A stretch of DNA of 64,000 nucleotides, taken from contig OZ244128.1 in NCBI GenBank assembly GCA_965215995.1, forward strand, positions 4,588,001-4,652,000, written 5' to 3'. A program made the translations under genes and the position numbers. This document shows positions 41,220 through 49,829 of the stretch, piece by piece. The notes under the pieces are model-generated. The model made no database searches. It had not been told where the DNA came from and saw nothing but the letters and a program-made list of their open reading frames with translations. Every line of letters starts with the position of its first letter. The first letter of the stretch is position 1. The DNA is from SZUA-309 sp965215995. GTDB taxonomy: Bacteria > Pseudomonadota > Gammaproteobacteria > Pseudomonadales > Azotimanducaceae.

Positions 41220-42926
41220 TCAGCTGTACAGTGGCGGTAGCTCTGGCGTGCGGCGAACCGAAGACAGTCGCTTTGCTTCAGCTCGTGCCAGAGCGATCAG
41301 CATCACCGGGTCCGGTTCGTTCACAGAATCCGTCCCAGCTGCGTAACGAGCCCGTTCCAGGTCGCGCAGAAGAGCTTGTGCTTCCGGTACCTGTCGGAAA
41401 CGCTGCATGGCCGCACCAGGTGGCAGGCCGTACAGATCGCTCAGGTAGTCGACCAGCGCCTGACGGAAACGGCTCAGATCCGAGCCGCGACCGGTGCTCA
41501 CGAGTGCCCGGGTCAGCTGCCGGCGTGTCCGGGCAGGGCGGCGATCGAGAACCGGGAAGCGATCGTAGAGCGAGGAAGTCAGCGTATGGATACGGGGGGC
41601 AAAGCGACGACCGAGCCAGGTCGCCAGGCTCAGCACAACCAGGATGAATACACCGGCAGTGAGGATGGGCCAGAAAGGCGCCGAGCGGGTCACCAGTGGC
41701 TCCTCTGCCTCCGGTGGGGCTGTCTTCTGCACCTCGGGGATTTCCTGCGCTGGAGGTTGTGCGGCGGCTTGCCCTGTGATCCTCAGTGCAGACACGCTCA
41801 CCTTGGTCTCGCGCAGACGATCGGCTTCCGTATCCCACCAGACAACGGCCAGATCGGGCACGCTGACCGGTCCGGGGCGGGTGGGGATGAGCGCGAACTT
41901 CTCCCGGCGACTGCCGATTACCGTGCCGGAATCGGCGGACTCGTCCATCTCCGGTGCTTCCGGGTAGATCTTGAACTGATCGTCGGGTATCGGCAGCGGC
42001 GTCGGCGGTATGGCGCTGCCCCGGTTCCCTTCCGCCCGCACGGATATCTCGAAGGTCAGCGGATCGCCCACATCCACGGCCGGAAGCCGCGGAGTCCAGC
42101 GCTGGCCGATCGATACCTCTCTTGCAGGCAACCAGGCGGCGCGGGCCGGATAGCTGGCTGGAATAGGCTTCACGGTCAGTTCGATCTCATCGGTGCTGAC
42201 GCGAATACCGGACCGACGGGAGCGCCCCTGGCTCTGCAGGCGAACGCTGGAGGTGACCGAGATCGCGGGAATGGTCAGCGATCCGCTCTGCTCGGGAAAC
42301 AAGGCGAAGCGCTGCTCGATCACTCCATAGCGATGACCTTCCCGGAGCACCGAGCGGGACTGGGTTTCACCGAGGGGGATCACCACCGCGTTGTCAATCT
42401 GGGGCGTGCCCGGCAGATCGCTGTAGATCTGAACACCCTGGGAGTAGAAAAGGCGTCGGGTCAGCACCGTCTCCGCCTGCACGTACACGGGATTGCTGCT
42501 GAGCTCCGTCTCGAAAAAGACCATCCGGTTGATGGTCTCGAGGATTACCGGATCGAGCGGTCGCACCCGCACGACAATGGCCTCGGATTGCTCGCCACCA
42601 ATGGTGAGGCTGGGGATGGTCAGCTCACCTGTGCGTCGCGGGCGCAAGCTGATCTGATACTCCACGGACGCCATGGTCCGGCCGTTTATGCTGCTGATCC
42701 GGCTGGACGTCTGGCTGCCTAAAACCTCGAAATCCTGATTCAGAACCGCCAGATCGGGCGGTTCGGACTGATTGCTGCCCTCCTTGCGGATGGTCAAGCG
42801 GATGGTCTCCATCTCATCGACCAGTCGTGGCTCGACATAAGTCCTGAGTGCTGCCGCGCTTAAGCCGGACGAGGCAAGGCCGATCAGTGCGGCAAACAAG
42901 CTGATCAACAGTCGACGCCTCATCAC
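41220..42926 (-). CDS. batD: BatD-like protein (aerotolerance operon)
   Basis: This 568-residue protein has a signal peptide (LISLFAALIGLASSGLSAAA), repeated Ig-like beta domains with the BatD oxygen-tolerance pattern (YVEPRLVDEMETIRLTI, VEYQISLRPRRTGELTIPSL, EQRFALFPEQSGSLTIPA), one membrane helix at about 427-447 (FWPILTAGVFILVVLSLATWL) and a cytosolic tail. BatD is thought to be part of a membrane complex with BatA/B. Last gene of the moxR operon; its ATG overlaps the batB stop. Confidence 0.9.
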   Translation of the reverse strand: MMRRRLLISLFAALIGLASSGLSAAALRTYVEPRLVDEMETIRLTIRKEGSNQSEPPDLAVLNQDFEVLGSQTSSRISSINGRTMASVEYQISLRPRRTGELTIPSLTIGGEQSEAIVVRVRPLDPVILETINRMVFFETELSSNPVYVQAETVLTRRLFYSQGVQIYSDLPGTPQIDNAVVIPLGETQSRSVLREGHRYGVIEQRFALFPEQSGSLTIPAISVTSSVRLQSQGRSRRSGIRVSTDEIELTVKPIPASYPARAAWLPAREVSIGQRWTPRLPAVDVGDPLTFEISVRAEGNRGSAIPPTPLPIPDDQFKIYPEAPEMDESADSGTVIGSRREKFALIPTRPGPVSVPDLAVVWWDTEADRLRETKVSVSALRITGQAAAQPPAQEIPEVQKTAPPEAEEPLVTRSAPFWPILTAGVFILVVLSLATWLGRRFAPRIHTLTSSLYDRFPVLDRRPARTRRQLTRALVSTGRGSDLSRFRQALVDYLSDLYGLPPGAAMQRFRQVPEAQALLRDLERARYAAGTDSVNEPDPVMLIALARAEAKRLSSVRRTPELPPLYS

Positions 42927-44644
42927 CAGATCTTCTCCGTTTCCCGGCTCGAGTAATCACCGCGCCGTAGACGCTGATTCGTTTCGTACTGAAACTTCCG
43001 GCGCAGCAACCCGCCCGGATCGTCCGGCACGCGCCGCAACCACTGCTCCATGGCATCCTGGCGCTCGTCCCGGTTGCTGTCACCTTCCTCGGTTTCCTCG
43101 GGCTCATCGGAACTGTCTGCGTCTGCTTCCTGTTGCTGGCTGGGGTCCTGTTCCGGCGGCTGATCCGGCTGCTCACCTTCGCCTGGCTGCTGTTGCTGCT
43201 GGGCGTCGTCCGGTTGTTGGCTCGAGTTCTGATCCTGTGGGTTGGTGCCTTCTTCGCCTTCGCTCTCCGAGTCCTGTTCCTGGGAGCGCTGCTCCTCCAG
43301 CAACCGTTGCACCAGCTCCTTGTTGAACAGCGCATCCTCATGATCCGGCTCCAATGCGAGGGTCTGGTCATAGGCGCTGATGGCGGCCTCGTAATTGCCC
43401 GTCTGAGCCAATGCGTTGCCCAGGTTGTAGCGTGCCTCTGGTCCTTCCTGGGTGTCGAAGCCGTTGGCAGCACCGGCGAAGTCGCCCGAACGGTACTGGG
43501 CAATAGCCCGCCAGTTCTCATCTTCGAAGAGCATGGCGGCTACCCCGGGTGAGCCCTCGTTCAAGGCCTGGTGGGCCTGCTGATCGGGTCGCTGCCAGAG
43601 GTCGTCCCAGAAACTGGCTTCCGCCGGGAAGGGGATCAGGCACAAGGCGACCGTTGCAAATACGCCTCTGCGGAAACCGAACAGGAGAAGGGGCAGCAGG
43701 ATCAAACCGGCCAGATAGCCCATATCGGCCCAGGTATCGAAATCGCGCTCCACTTCCTCGGTGTCCTCCTCGCCGGGCAGCGAGGTAGCGAGCAGGGCAG
43801 TAATGTCGGAGTCATCGAGACCGAGCACCCGGAACTCGCCATGGCAATTGGCCGCGACTTCGGAGAGACGGCTGGTGTCCAGCCTGGCGGTGATCGGGTC
43901 ACCGGCATCCGTGCGCAGTACCTGCCCAGGCTGATTGACGAAGTCCAGCGGTATGGTGCCGCCTCTCTCAGTGCCGACACCGAGAATGGATAGCGGAAAT
44001 CTTCGCTCGCAGAGGGTGCCGGCGTGGGCGGCCGAGTCGATGCCGTCGGTAACCAGCAGGATACGGCCCTGCGGCACCCGGGCGTTCTCCAGCAGCTCGC
44101 GAGTGATCTCCAAGGCGCTTTTCAGATTGCTGCCGAGGACGGGCATCATCTCCGGGCTCAGCGAGGCGAGCAGGTTCTCGATGGTGCGAACATCATCGGT
44201 AAGAGGCGCCACCGCGTGGGCATCACCCGCATAAGCGACCAGCGCCGTATAGCCTTCCGTCCGCATGCGCAGTACGTCGGTGATTTTCTGTCGGGCCCGA
44301 ACGAGCCGGGATGGCCGCACGTCCTGGGCGAACATGGACAGAGAGAGGTCGAAGACGATGACCAGGGCATCACGTTTCTCTTCGACAGGTTGCGGCAGCT
44401 TCTGCCAGGCGGGTCCTGCCAGGCCAATGGTGGCGAGCGCAAGTGCACCGGCCACCAGCCAGGCCATCTTCCTGAAACCACCCGTGCTCCCTGGCTCCAG
44501 CAGCACCCGCAGGAGCGCTGGATCAATGCTGCTTTCCCAATGTGAGGCAGCCATCCGTCGCCGTGCCCAGAGCACGGCCATGACGATCACAGGCAGCACC
44601 CCGACCAGCCACCAGGGCCGGATGAACACGAGCCCGTCCGCCAT
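42923..44644 (-). CDS. BatB-BatC type fusion: VWA domain plus TPR region
   Basis: This 573-residue protein has two N-terminal membrane helices, a von Willebrand A domain with MIDAS motif FDLSLSMFAQDV (about 98-109), a further membrane pair (about 306-345), then TPR motifs (ARYNLGNALAQTGNYEAAIS, about 411-430) and a low-complexity Gln/Glu/Pro/Ser-rich tail before a basic C-terminal end. In Bacteroides the VWA (BatB) and TPR (BatC) parts are separate genes. The ATG at 44644 follows batA by four bases. Confidence 0.9.
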   Translation of the reverse strand: MADGLVFIRPWWLVGVLPVIVMAVLWARRRMAASHWESSIDPALLRVLLEPGSTGGFRKMAWLVAGALALATIGLAGPAWQKLPQPVEEKRDALVIVFDLSLSMFAQDVRPSRLVRARQKITDVLRMRTEGYTALVAYAGDAHAVAPLTDDVRTIENLLASLSPEMMPVLGSNLKSALEITRELLENARVPQGRILLVTDGIDSAAHAGTLCERRFPLSILGVGTERGGTIPLDFVNQPGQVLRTDAGDPITARLDTSRLSEVAANCHGEFRVLGLDDSDITALLATSLPGEEDTEEVERDFDTWADMGYLAGLILLPLLLFGFRRGVFATVALCLIPFPAEASFWDDLWQRPDQQAHQALNEGSPGVAAMLFEDENWRAIAQYRSGDFAGAANGFDTQEGPEARYNLGNALAQTGNYEAAISAYDQTLALEPDHEDALFNKELVQRLLEEQRSQEQDSESEGEEGTNPQDQNSSQQPDDAQQQQQPGEGEQPDQPPEQDPSQQQEADADSSDEPEETEEGDSNRDERQDAMEQWLRRVPDDPGGLLRRKFQYETNQRLRRGDYSSRETEKIW

Positions 44645-44648
44645 GCCT

Positions 44649-45656
44649 TCAATCACCGCCCCAGCCTCGCCAGTCACATAGCATGAGCAGCATGAACAGC
44701 ACCCAGGCCATGCCCATGGGCCAGTAGTAGAGCACGGCGATCGGACGGTAGGTTTCGGCCTCCTGCTCGATGGGCTCCATCTCATCGATGATGTCGTAGA
44801 TCTCCACCAGCTTGGCGGTGTTCTGGGCGCGGAAGTAACGGCCGCCGGTGGTATCGGCGATGTCCGTGAGGGTGTCTTCGTCTAGCTCGGCGGATGGGTT
44901 GACGACCCGCGCACCGAACACACCGCCAAGAAGGCTCGGCAGGCGCATCTCATCGGCACCGACGCCGATGGTATAGATGCGGATCTCATCCTGGGCAGCC
45001 AGCTCGGCTGCCTTCACCGGTGCGACTTCGCCCACGTTGTTGGCGCCGTCGGTGAGCAGGATGAGGACCCGATCGCCCTCCGGGCGCTGACGCAGTCTTT
45101 TTACTGCGAGCCCGATGGCGTCACCGATGGCCGTCTTGCCACCGGCGATTCCGACCGGTGCTTCGATGAGCAGCCGATTCACGGTCTCAAGGTCGAAGGT
45201 GAGGGGAGCCTGCAGGTAGGCGTTGGTGCCGAACAGGATGAGGCCTACCCGGTCACCTTCCCGGGCGTCGATGAACTGGCTGACCACGTTTTTAACCACG
45301 GTCAGCCGATTGACCAGCTGGCCACCGAGTTGCAGATCTTCCGTTCCCATGCTCCCCGAGATGTCGACGGCCAGCATGAGGTCACGGCCGGACGTGGGCA
45401 GAGTAACAGGCTCACCGGTCCATTGCGGGCGTGCCATGGCCGCCACCAACGCCACCCAGATCAACCAGAGCAGAACGGTGCGCCAGGGGATTCGGCTACC
45501 CTCCCGGCTGCTCTGACCGAACTCGTCGTACTGGAAGCTCCTCAGGTCAGGTACGGTGAGAGCTGCCTGCGCCCGCTCCATCGGCGCGACAAACAAACGC
45601 ACGAGCAGCGGCACGGGAGCGAGAGCGAACATCCAGGGCCAGACCCACTCGATCAT
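44649..45656 (-). CDS. batA: BatA-like VWA-domain membrane protein
   Basis: This 335-residue protein has an N-terminal membrane helix (WPWMFALAPVPLLVRLFVAP), a second at about 63-82, a VWA domain with perfect MIDAS motif LAVDISGSMGTEDL (about 92-105), TDGANNVGEVAP, and a C-terminal helix (VLYYWPMGMAWVLFMLLML). It probably acts with the MoxR ATPase and BatB as a membrane-protein folding or assembly complex. The ATG overlaps the DUF4381 gene stop (ATGA). Confidence 0.92.
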   Translation of the reverse strand: MIEWVWPWMFALAPVPLLVRLFVAPMERAQAALTVPDLRSFQYDEFGQSSREGSRIPWRTVLLWLIWVALVAAMARPQWTGEPVTLPTSGRDLMLAVDISGSMGTEDLQLGGQLVNRLTVVKNVVSQFIDAREGDRVGLILFGTNAYLQAPLTFDLETVNRLLIEAPVGIAGGKTAIGDAIGLAVKRLRQRPEGDRVLILLTDGANNVGEVAPVKAAELAAQDEIRIYTIGVGADEMRLPSLLGGVFGARVVNPSAELDEDTLTDIADTTGGRYFRAQNTAKLVEIYDIIDEMEPIEQEAETYRPIAVLYYWPMGMAWVLFMLLMLCDWRGWGGD

Positions 45657-46129
45657 GGCCGTGAGTTCCTGAAGAGCTCTGCCACCAACGGATGCAGAGT
45701 ATCCGGATCGGCCTCCGGGGTTGGCCGGAAGCGCTGATTACCGAGCTGCGCGCCAGGGCCCTGAGTGAACGCGCTGCCACCACTGCGCTCATCTAAGTAG
45801 CTAAGCCAGCTCGCATCGTTGGCGCTGCGAGCCCGGTCATCCCCCACGCCATGGACATACAGGCGTTTCAACAGCTCATTGGTCTGCTGCAGGTAGGCGG
45901 GTCCATCGATCTCCCCGCGGGAAAAAGAGGCGTAGACCTCTTCGTAGTAACGCCGCGCAAGCTTCAGCGGCTGGCGACGGCGGTACGCTTGCCGAAGTCG
46001 AATGCCGGCCCAGATGAGCAGGCCGATACCGATCAGGGCCAGCAGCCACCAGCCGGGTGCAGGCGGCCACCAGAGCGGTTCCGCCGGCAGGTGGATGTCT
46101 CGAAGCTGCTGGAGAAGATCGGGCTGCAT
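45653..46129 (-). CDS. DUF4381 domain-containing membrane protein
   Basis: This 158-residue protein has LRDIHLPAEPLWWPPAPGWW followed by a membrane helix (LLALIGIGLLIWAGIRL) and a cytosolic helical part (ELLKRLYVHGVGDD), the DUF4381 pattern always found in moxR/bat operons. ATG 46129 is chosen because it gives TGATG overlap with the DUF58 gene; a GTG at 46138 is an alternative. Confidence 0.87.
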   Translation of the reverse strand: MQPDLLQQLRDIHLPAEPLWWPPAPGWWLLALIGIGLLIWAGIRLRQAYRRRQPLKLARRYYEEVYASFSRGEIDGPAYLQQTNELLKRLYVHGVGDDRARSANDASWLSYLDERSGGSAFTQGPGAQLGNQRFRPTPEADPDTLHPLVAELFRNSRP

Positions 46130-47064
46130 CAGGTCCACCCAGGGAGGCGGGTGAAGGGCAGGTGAGTGGGTACGGCCCGGTAGTCCACAAGTGTCTGCCG
46201 GCAGATGTCCCCAAGTCGTTCCTCAGTGCGCTGAAAGCGATCGTGGTAGTGCGACCGCAGTCTCTGGTTTCCGGTATGGAACTGCAGTCGAGCAGTGCCA
46301 TCGGTTACCGTGTAGCTGTCCGCGGGTGGTAGCTCTTCCTCCAGCGGATCATAGACCCGGATGGCCACCACTTCGTTGTGTCGGGACAGGCTGCGGAAGG
46401 CATCCCGCCAGTGATCGCTGCTGGTCATGTGCGGCTGAAAGTCGCTGATGAAGTAGATGCGATAGTTGCTGTGCGCCAGGCGGAGTATCTGGGACAACGC
46501 TCCGGAAAAGTGCTCACCGTCAGGATGTGGTGTGCCCCGCGCGAGAGACTGGTTCATTCCGGTGAGGTCGTTTAGGAACCGGGCTGCCGATTTAACGCTG
46601 CGATAGGGCTTGTGCACGGCATAGCCATCGTTACCGATGACCATGCCACCTATTCGGTCATTGTGATTGAGTGCCTGCCAGGCACCGAGTGCGGCGAGCT
46701 CTGCTGCGGCCACGGACTTCAGCCGGACCTGTGAGCCGAAGAACATGCTCTGGGTCTGATCCACCACGATCAGCGTGCGGCGCTCTCTTTCCTCACGAAA
46801 GACCTTGGTGTGTGGCTTGTTCTTCCGGGCGGTAACACGCCAGTCGATCGTGCGAACGTCGTCGCCGGGCTGATAGGTACGCACCTCGGAGAAATCGATG
46901 CCCCGGCCCCTGAGCTTGGATAGTCGGTTGCCCGCCTGACTGCCCATGACGCGAGCGGTGTGGGGTGGAGCAGGCAGTCGACGGTAGCGCAGTCGGAGCA
47001 GATCAGCGAGCTCGACATAGGCACCCTTGAGAATCGGGTCGGTGCTGCCCGGGTGTATCTGCAC
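46129..47064 (-). CDS. DUF58 domain-containing protein
   Basis: This 311-residue protein has the DUF58 signature GRGIDFSEVRTYQPGDDVRT, IDWRVTARKNKPHTKVFREE and then a VWA-like part (ERRTLIVVDQTQSMFFGSQ). DUF58 proteins are regular partners of MoxR ATPases. It starts at GTG 47064, five bases after the moxR stop. Confidence 0.93.
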   Translation of the reverse strand: MQIHPGSTDPILKGAYVELADLLRLRYRRLPAPPHTARVMGSQAGNRLSKLRGRGIDFSEVRTYQPGDDVRTIDWRVTARKNKPHTKVFREERERRTLIVVDQTQSMFFGSQVRLKSVAAAELAALGAWQALNHNDRIGGMVIGNDGYAVHKPYRSVKSAARFLNDLTGMNQSLARGTPHPDGEHFSGALSQILRLAHSNYRIYFISDFQPHMTSSDHWRDAFRSLSRHNEVVAIRVYDPLEEELPPADSYTVTDGTARLQFHTGNQRLRSHYHDRFQRTEERLGDICRQTLVDYRAVPTHLPFTRLPGWT

Positions 47065-47069
47065 GCTTG

Positions 47070-48041
47070 TCAGGGTACGGGGACCTGGTTGATGAGGATG
47101 TCGATAACGTCATCCGCGGTCACACCTTGAGCCTCAGCATCGAAAGACAGTATCAACCGATGCCGGAACACATCGTGGGCGATCGCCTGCACATCCTCCG
47201 GTGTCACGAAGTCCCGGTTGTCCAGCCAGGCCAGCGTCCGCGCGCACTGATCCAGGGCGATGGTGCCACGGGGACTGGCCCCGAACTCCACCCATTGGGA
47301 GAGTTCACCTCGTGCTTCACGGCTTGCCATGGTCAGTGCCACGATGTAGCGCTCGATTGGCTCTGCCATATACATGCTCAGTATGGACTGGCGAGCCGCG
47401 AAGATGTCGTGCTCGGTGAGCCGGTAAGGGGCCTGTGCCTCCGTGCCACGTTCCGTACTCTCGGCGCGGACCAGATGCAGGATCTCCGATTCCGCAGCTT
47501 CGTCCGGGTAGGAGACGTGCACATGCATGAGGAAACGATCGAGCTGGGCTTCCGGCAGTGGGTAGGTGCCTTCCTGCTCGATCGGATTCTGGGTCGCCAT
47601 GACCAGAAACAGCGCCGGTAGCGGGAACGTCTGCCGACCGACGCTCACCTGGTGCTCGGCCATGGCTTCCAGGAGTGCCGACTGCACCTTGGCCGGTGCT
47701 CTGTTGACCTCGTCCGCCAACAGCAGATTGTGGAATACGGGACCGGGTTGAAACTTGAACGAGCCGTCTTCCGGGCGGTAGATCTCGGTACCGGTGACGT
47801 CCGACGGCAGCAGGTCAGGGGTGAACTGGATACGGTGGAAATCTCCGTCTACGGCACTGGCAAGCTCTTTGATAGCACGGGTCTTGGCCAGCCCCGGCGC
47901 GCCTTCAACCAGCAGGTGTCCGCCGCACAGCAGGGCCGTCATCAGCCGTTCCAGGAGAATCTCCTGACCGATGATGCGTTTCGAAAGCCATTGGGTGACC
48001 GCGCTGACGCGTTCCTGCTGGACCGTCTCTACTGCTTCCAT
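47070..48041 (-). CDS. MoxR-family AAA+ ATPase
   Basis: This 323-residue ATPase has Walker A at residues 47-54 (VEGAPGLAKTRA), Walker B NLLLADEVNRAPAKVQSALL, sensor 1 VMATQNPIEQEGTY and LPEAQLDRFLMHV. MoxR proteins act as chaperones for VWA proteins; here for BatA/BatB. It heads the six-gene operon. A TATAGT (-10-like) lies about 35 bases before its start on the minus strand, without a good -35. Confidence 0.95.
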   Translation of the reverse strand: MEAVETVQQERVSAVTQWLSKRIIGQEILLERLMTALLCGGHLLVEGAPGLAKTRAIKELASAVDGDFHRIQFTPDLLPSDVTGTEIYRPEDGSFKFQPGPVFHNLLLADEVNRAPAKVQSALLEAMAEHQVSVGRQTFPLPALFLVMATQNPIEQEGTYPLPEAQLDRFLMHVHVSYPDEAAESEILHLVRAESTERGTEAQAPYRLTEHDIFAARQSILSMYMAEPIERYIVALTMASREARGELSQWVEFGASPRGTIALDQCARTLAWLDNRDFVTPEDVQAIAHDVFRHRLILSFDAEAQGVTADDVIDILINQVPVP

Positions 48042-48161
48042 CTCAGATTCGCATTGCCTGTCAGCGGCGCACTATACTCTATTGGCCTCGTTCCTGCCCG
48101 GACGGGCCAAGGCTGCCGCTTTGGGGATTCCGGGAGTCTACAGCGGCTGAATTGCCCCGAA

Positions 48162-48182
48162 TTTGCACCAAAGCTGTGCAAA
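48162..48182. promoter_or_regulatory. NtrC-like inverted repeat upstream of amt
   Basis: TTTGCAC and GTGCAAA are exact inverted repeats separated by seven bases. Read as TGCACCAAAGCTGTGCA it matches the NtrC site TGCACCA-N3-TGGTGCA at 12 of 14 positions. It lies about 140 bases upstream of the ammonium transporter gene, a usual NtrC enhancer distance. I see no sigma-54 promoter (GG-N10-GC) downstream of it. Confidence 0.55.
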
Positions 48183-48229
48183 ATTCGCCTCCGTTGACAG
48201 GTCACTGCACCGACCGCTTCCAAGGTCTG

Positions 48230-48245
48230 GGTTACTTAAGTAACC
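48230..48245. promoter_or_regulatory. perfect 16-bp palindrome upstream of amt
   Basis: GGTTACTTAAGTAACC is a perfect palindrome 68 bases before the ammonium transporter start. Without a loop or T tract it is an operator-like element, not a terminator. The binding protein is unknown. Confidence 0.5.
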
Positions 48246-48312
48246 TCCTGGAAGAACCTCAAACAGAGGTTCGACAAATTACAACGAGACGTTCTGTTCG
48301 AGGGGAGTTCCT

Positions 48313-49527
48313 ATGCTTGATGGCGCGAATACCGCGTGGATTCTCACATCCACGGCGCTGGTGCTGTTCATGACCATTCCTGGCCTGTCGTTGTTCTACG
48401 GCGGGCTCGTTCGGGGCAAGAACGTGCTCAGCGTGCTGATGCAGTGCTTCGTGCTCACCTGCCTGATGTCGATCCTCTGGGTGCTGGTGGGCTACAGCTT
48501 GGCATTCGATGATCAGGGCTACGGAATCATCGGCGGCCTGGGCAAGGTCTTCATGAACGGGGTCGGTGAAGCGTCTCTATCCGGAGACATTCCGGAGGTG
48601 GCCTTCGCGCTGTTTCAGATGACGTTCGCCATCATTACCCCAGCGCTCATCGTCGGTGGCTTCGCGGAACGCATGCGCTTCTCCGCGGTGTTGATTTTCT
48701 CCGCCCTGTGGCTGCTGCTGGTGTACGCACCGATCTGTCACTGGGTCTGGGGTGGCGGCTGGCTCGGCCAGCTCGGCCTGATGGACTTCGCGGGCGGTAC
48801 GGTGGTGCACGTGACCGCGGGCACGGCAGCCATCGTCGCCGCCATGGTGCTCGGCAATCGGCGTGGCTTTCCGGAGCAGGCCATGATGCCGCACAACATG
48901 TCGTTGACCATTGCCGGTGCCGGCATGCTCTGGGTGGGATGGTTCGGCTTCAATGGTGGCTCGGCGCTGGCAGCCAACGGCGATGCGGCCATGGCCATGT
49001 TCGTCACCCACACCTCGGCAGCTGCCGGTGCGTTCACCTGGATGATGTGTGAATGGATCCGCTTCGAAAAGCCGAGCGCGCTGGGTGCGGTGACCGGCAT
49101 GGTGGCAGGTCTCGGTACCATCACGCCGGCATCCGGCTTCGTGGGCCCGGGCGGTGCGCTGGTGATCGGCATCTCTGCCGGCATCGTCTGCTTCGTTGCC
49201 ACCAACTACCTGAAGCGCACGCTCAAGATCGACGACTCACTGGACGTGTTCCCCGTGCACGGGGTGGGTGGCGTTCTGGGCACGCTGCTGACGGCCGTGT
49301 TCGCGAGCAACGCGCTGGGACTGTTCTCGGGTCAGGAAGACATCAGCATCGGCAGCCAGTTCGGCGTGCAGGCCATCGGCGTCGCCGCCACGCTCGTCTA
49401 CACCGCCATCGTCAGCTTCGTGCTTCTGAAGATCACGGAAGCCTTGGTGGGCAATCGGGTGCCGGAAGAGGAAGAGGTGGAAGGTCTGGATATCACTCAG
49501 CACAACGAGCGGGGCTACGATCTCTAG
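48313..49527 (+). CDS. amtB: ammonium transporter (Amt family)
   Basis: This 404-residue protein has 11 membrane helices and moves ammonium across the inner membrane. Family motifs include TIPGLSLFYGGLVRGKNVLS, the pore His pair (GGTVVHVTAG and VFPVHGVGGVLG) and the signature region DFAGGTVVHVTAGTAAIVAA. The C-terminal tail is short. No glnK gene precedes it, unlike the common glnK-amtB pair. GGGGAG precedes the ATG. Confidence 0.96.
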   Translation: MLDGANTAWILTSTALVLFMTIPGLSLFYGGLVRGKNVLSVLMQCFVLTCLMSILWVLVGYSLAFDDQGYGIIGGLGKVFMNGVGEASLSGDIPEVAFALFQMTFAIITPALIVGGFAERMRFSAVLIFSALWLLLVYAPICHWVWGGGWLGQLGLMDFAGGTVVHVTAGTAAIVAAMVLGNRRGFPEQAMMPHNMSLTIAGAGMLWVGWFGFNGGSALAANGDAAMAMFVTHTSAAAGAFTWMMCEWIRFEKPSALGAVTGMVAGLGTITPASGFVGPGGALVIGISAGIVCFVATNYLKRTLKIDDSLDVFPVHGVGGVLGTLLTAVFASNALGLFSGQEDISIGSQFGVQAIGVAATLVYTAIVSFVLLKITEALVGNRVPEEEEVEGLDITQHNERGYDL

Positions 49528-49609
49528 GTCAGAGCGTGATTGTGATCTGAACATAGAGGCAGCCTGGAAGCGGCGGCCGGAGAAAGATTGTCTGATTTCG
49601 TTACGCCCG

Positions 49610-49764
49610 CAGCGCGTGAAAAAACAAATACGTTTTCAGTGCACTGCGCTCGGGCGCTCCGCGCTTCCCTCAGTTGCGGATGTTGCCTCGCTAAAGCGAG
49701 TCAAATCCGCGCCTTCGGCCTCGCTTACACGTTTATGAAAACGTATTTGTTTTTTCGCGCGCTG
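49610..49764. repeat. 155-bp near-palindromic element (29-bp terminal inverted repeats)
   Basis: Arms 49610-49638 and 49736-49764 are inverted repeats of 29 bases with one mismatch; each includes GAAAAAACAAATACGTTTTC. The 97-base centre holds nested hairpins CTCGCTAAAGCGAG (49687-49700) within GCGGAT/ATCCGC. The T-rich arm followed by GC pairs could also terminate transcription from both convergent sides (amtB and ddl). Size and symmetry resemble a small non-autonomous mobile or REP/MITE-like repeat. The rest of the 302-base gap (49528-49829) shows nothing else. Confidence 0.75.
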
Positions 49765-49829
49765 CTGCAGTGTCGGGAGGTCAGAGTGCTTCTTCTTGTC
49801 CGGTATGGACGGCCAGGTTTTGGAGCAAA

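Noticed and set aside
48181..48312. Sigma-54 promoter for amtB
   Set aside because: No GG-N10-GC pattern with surrounding consensus found; TTGACA at 48194 lacks a suitable -10.
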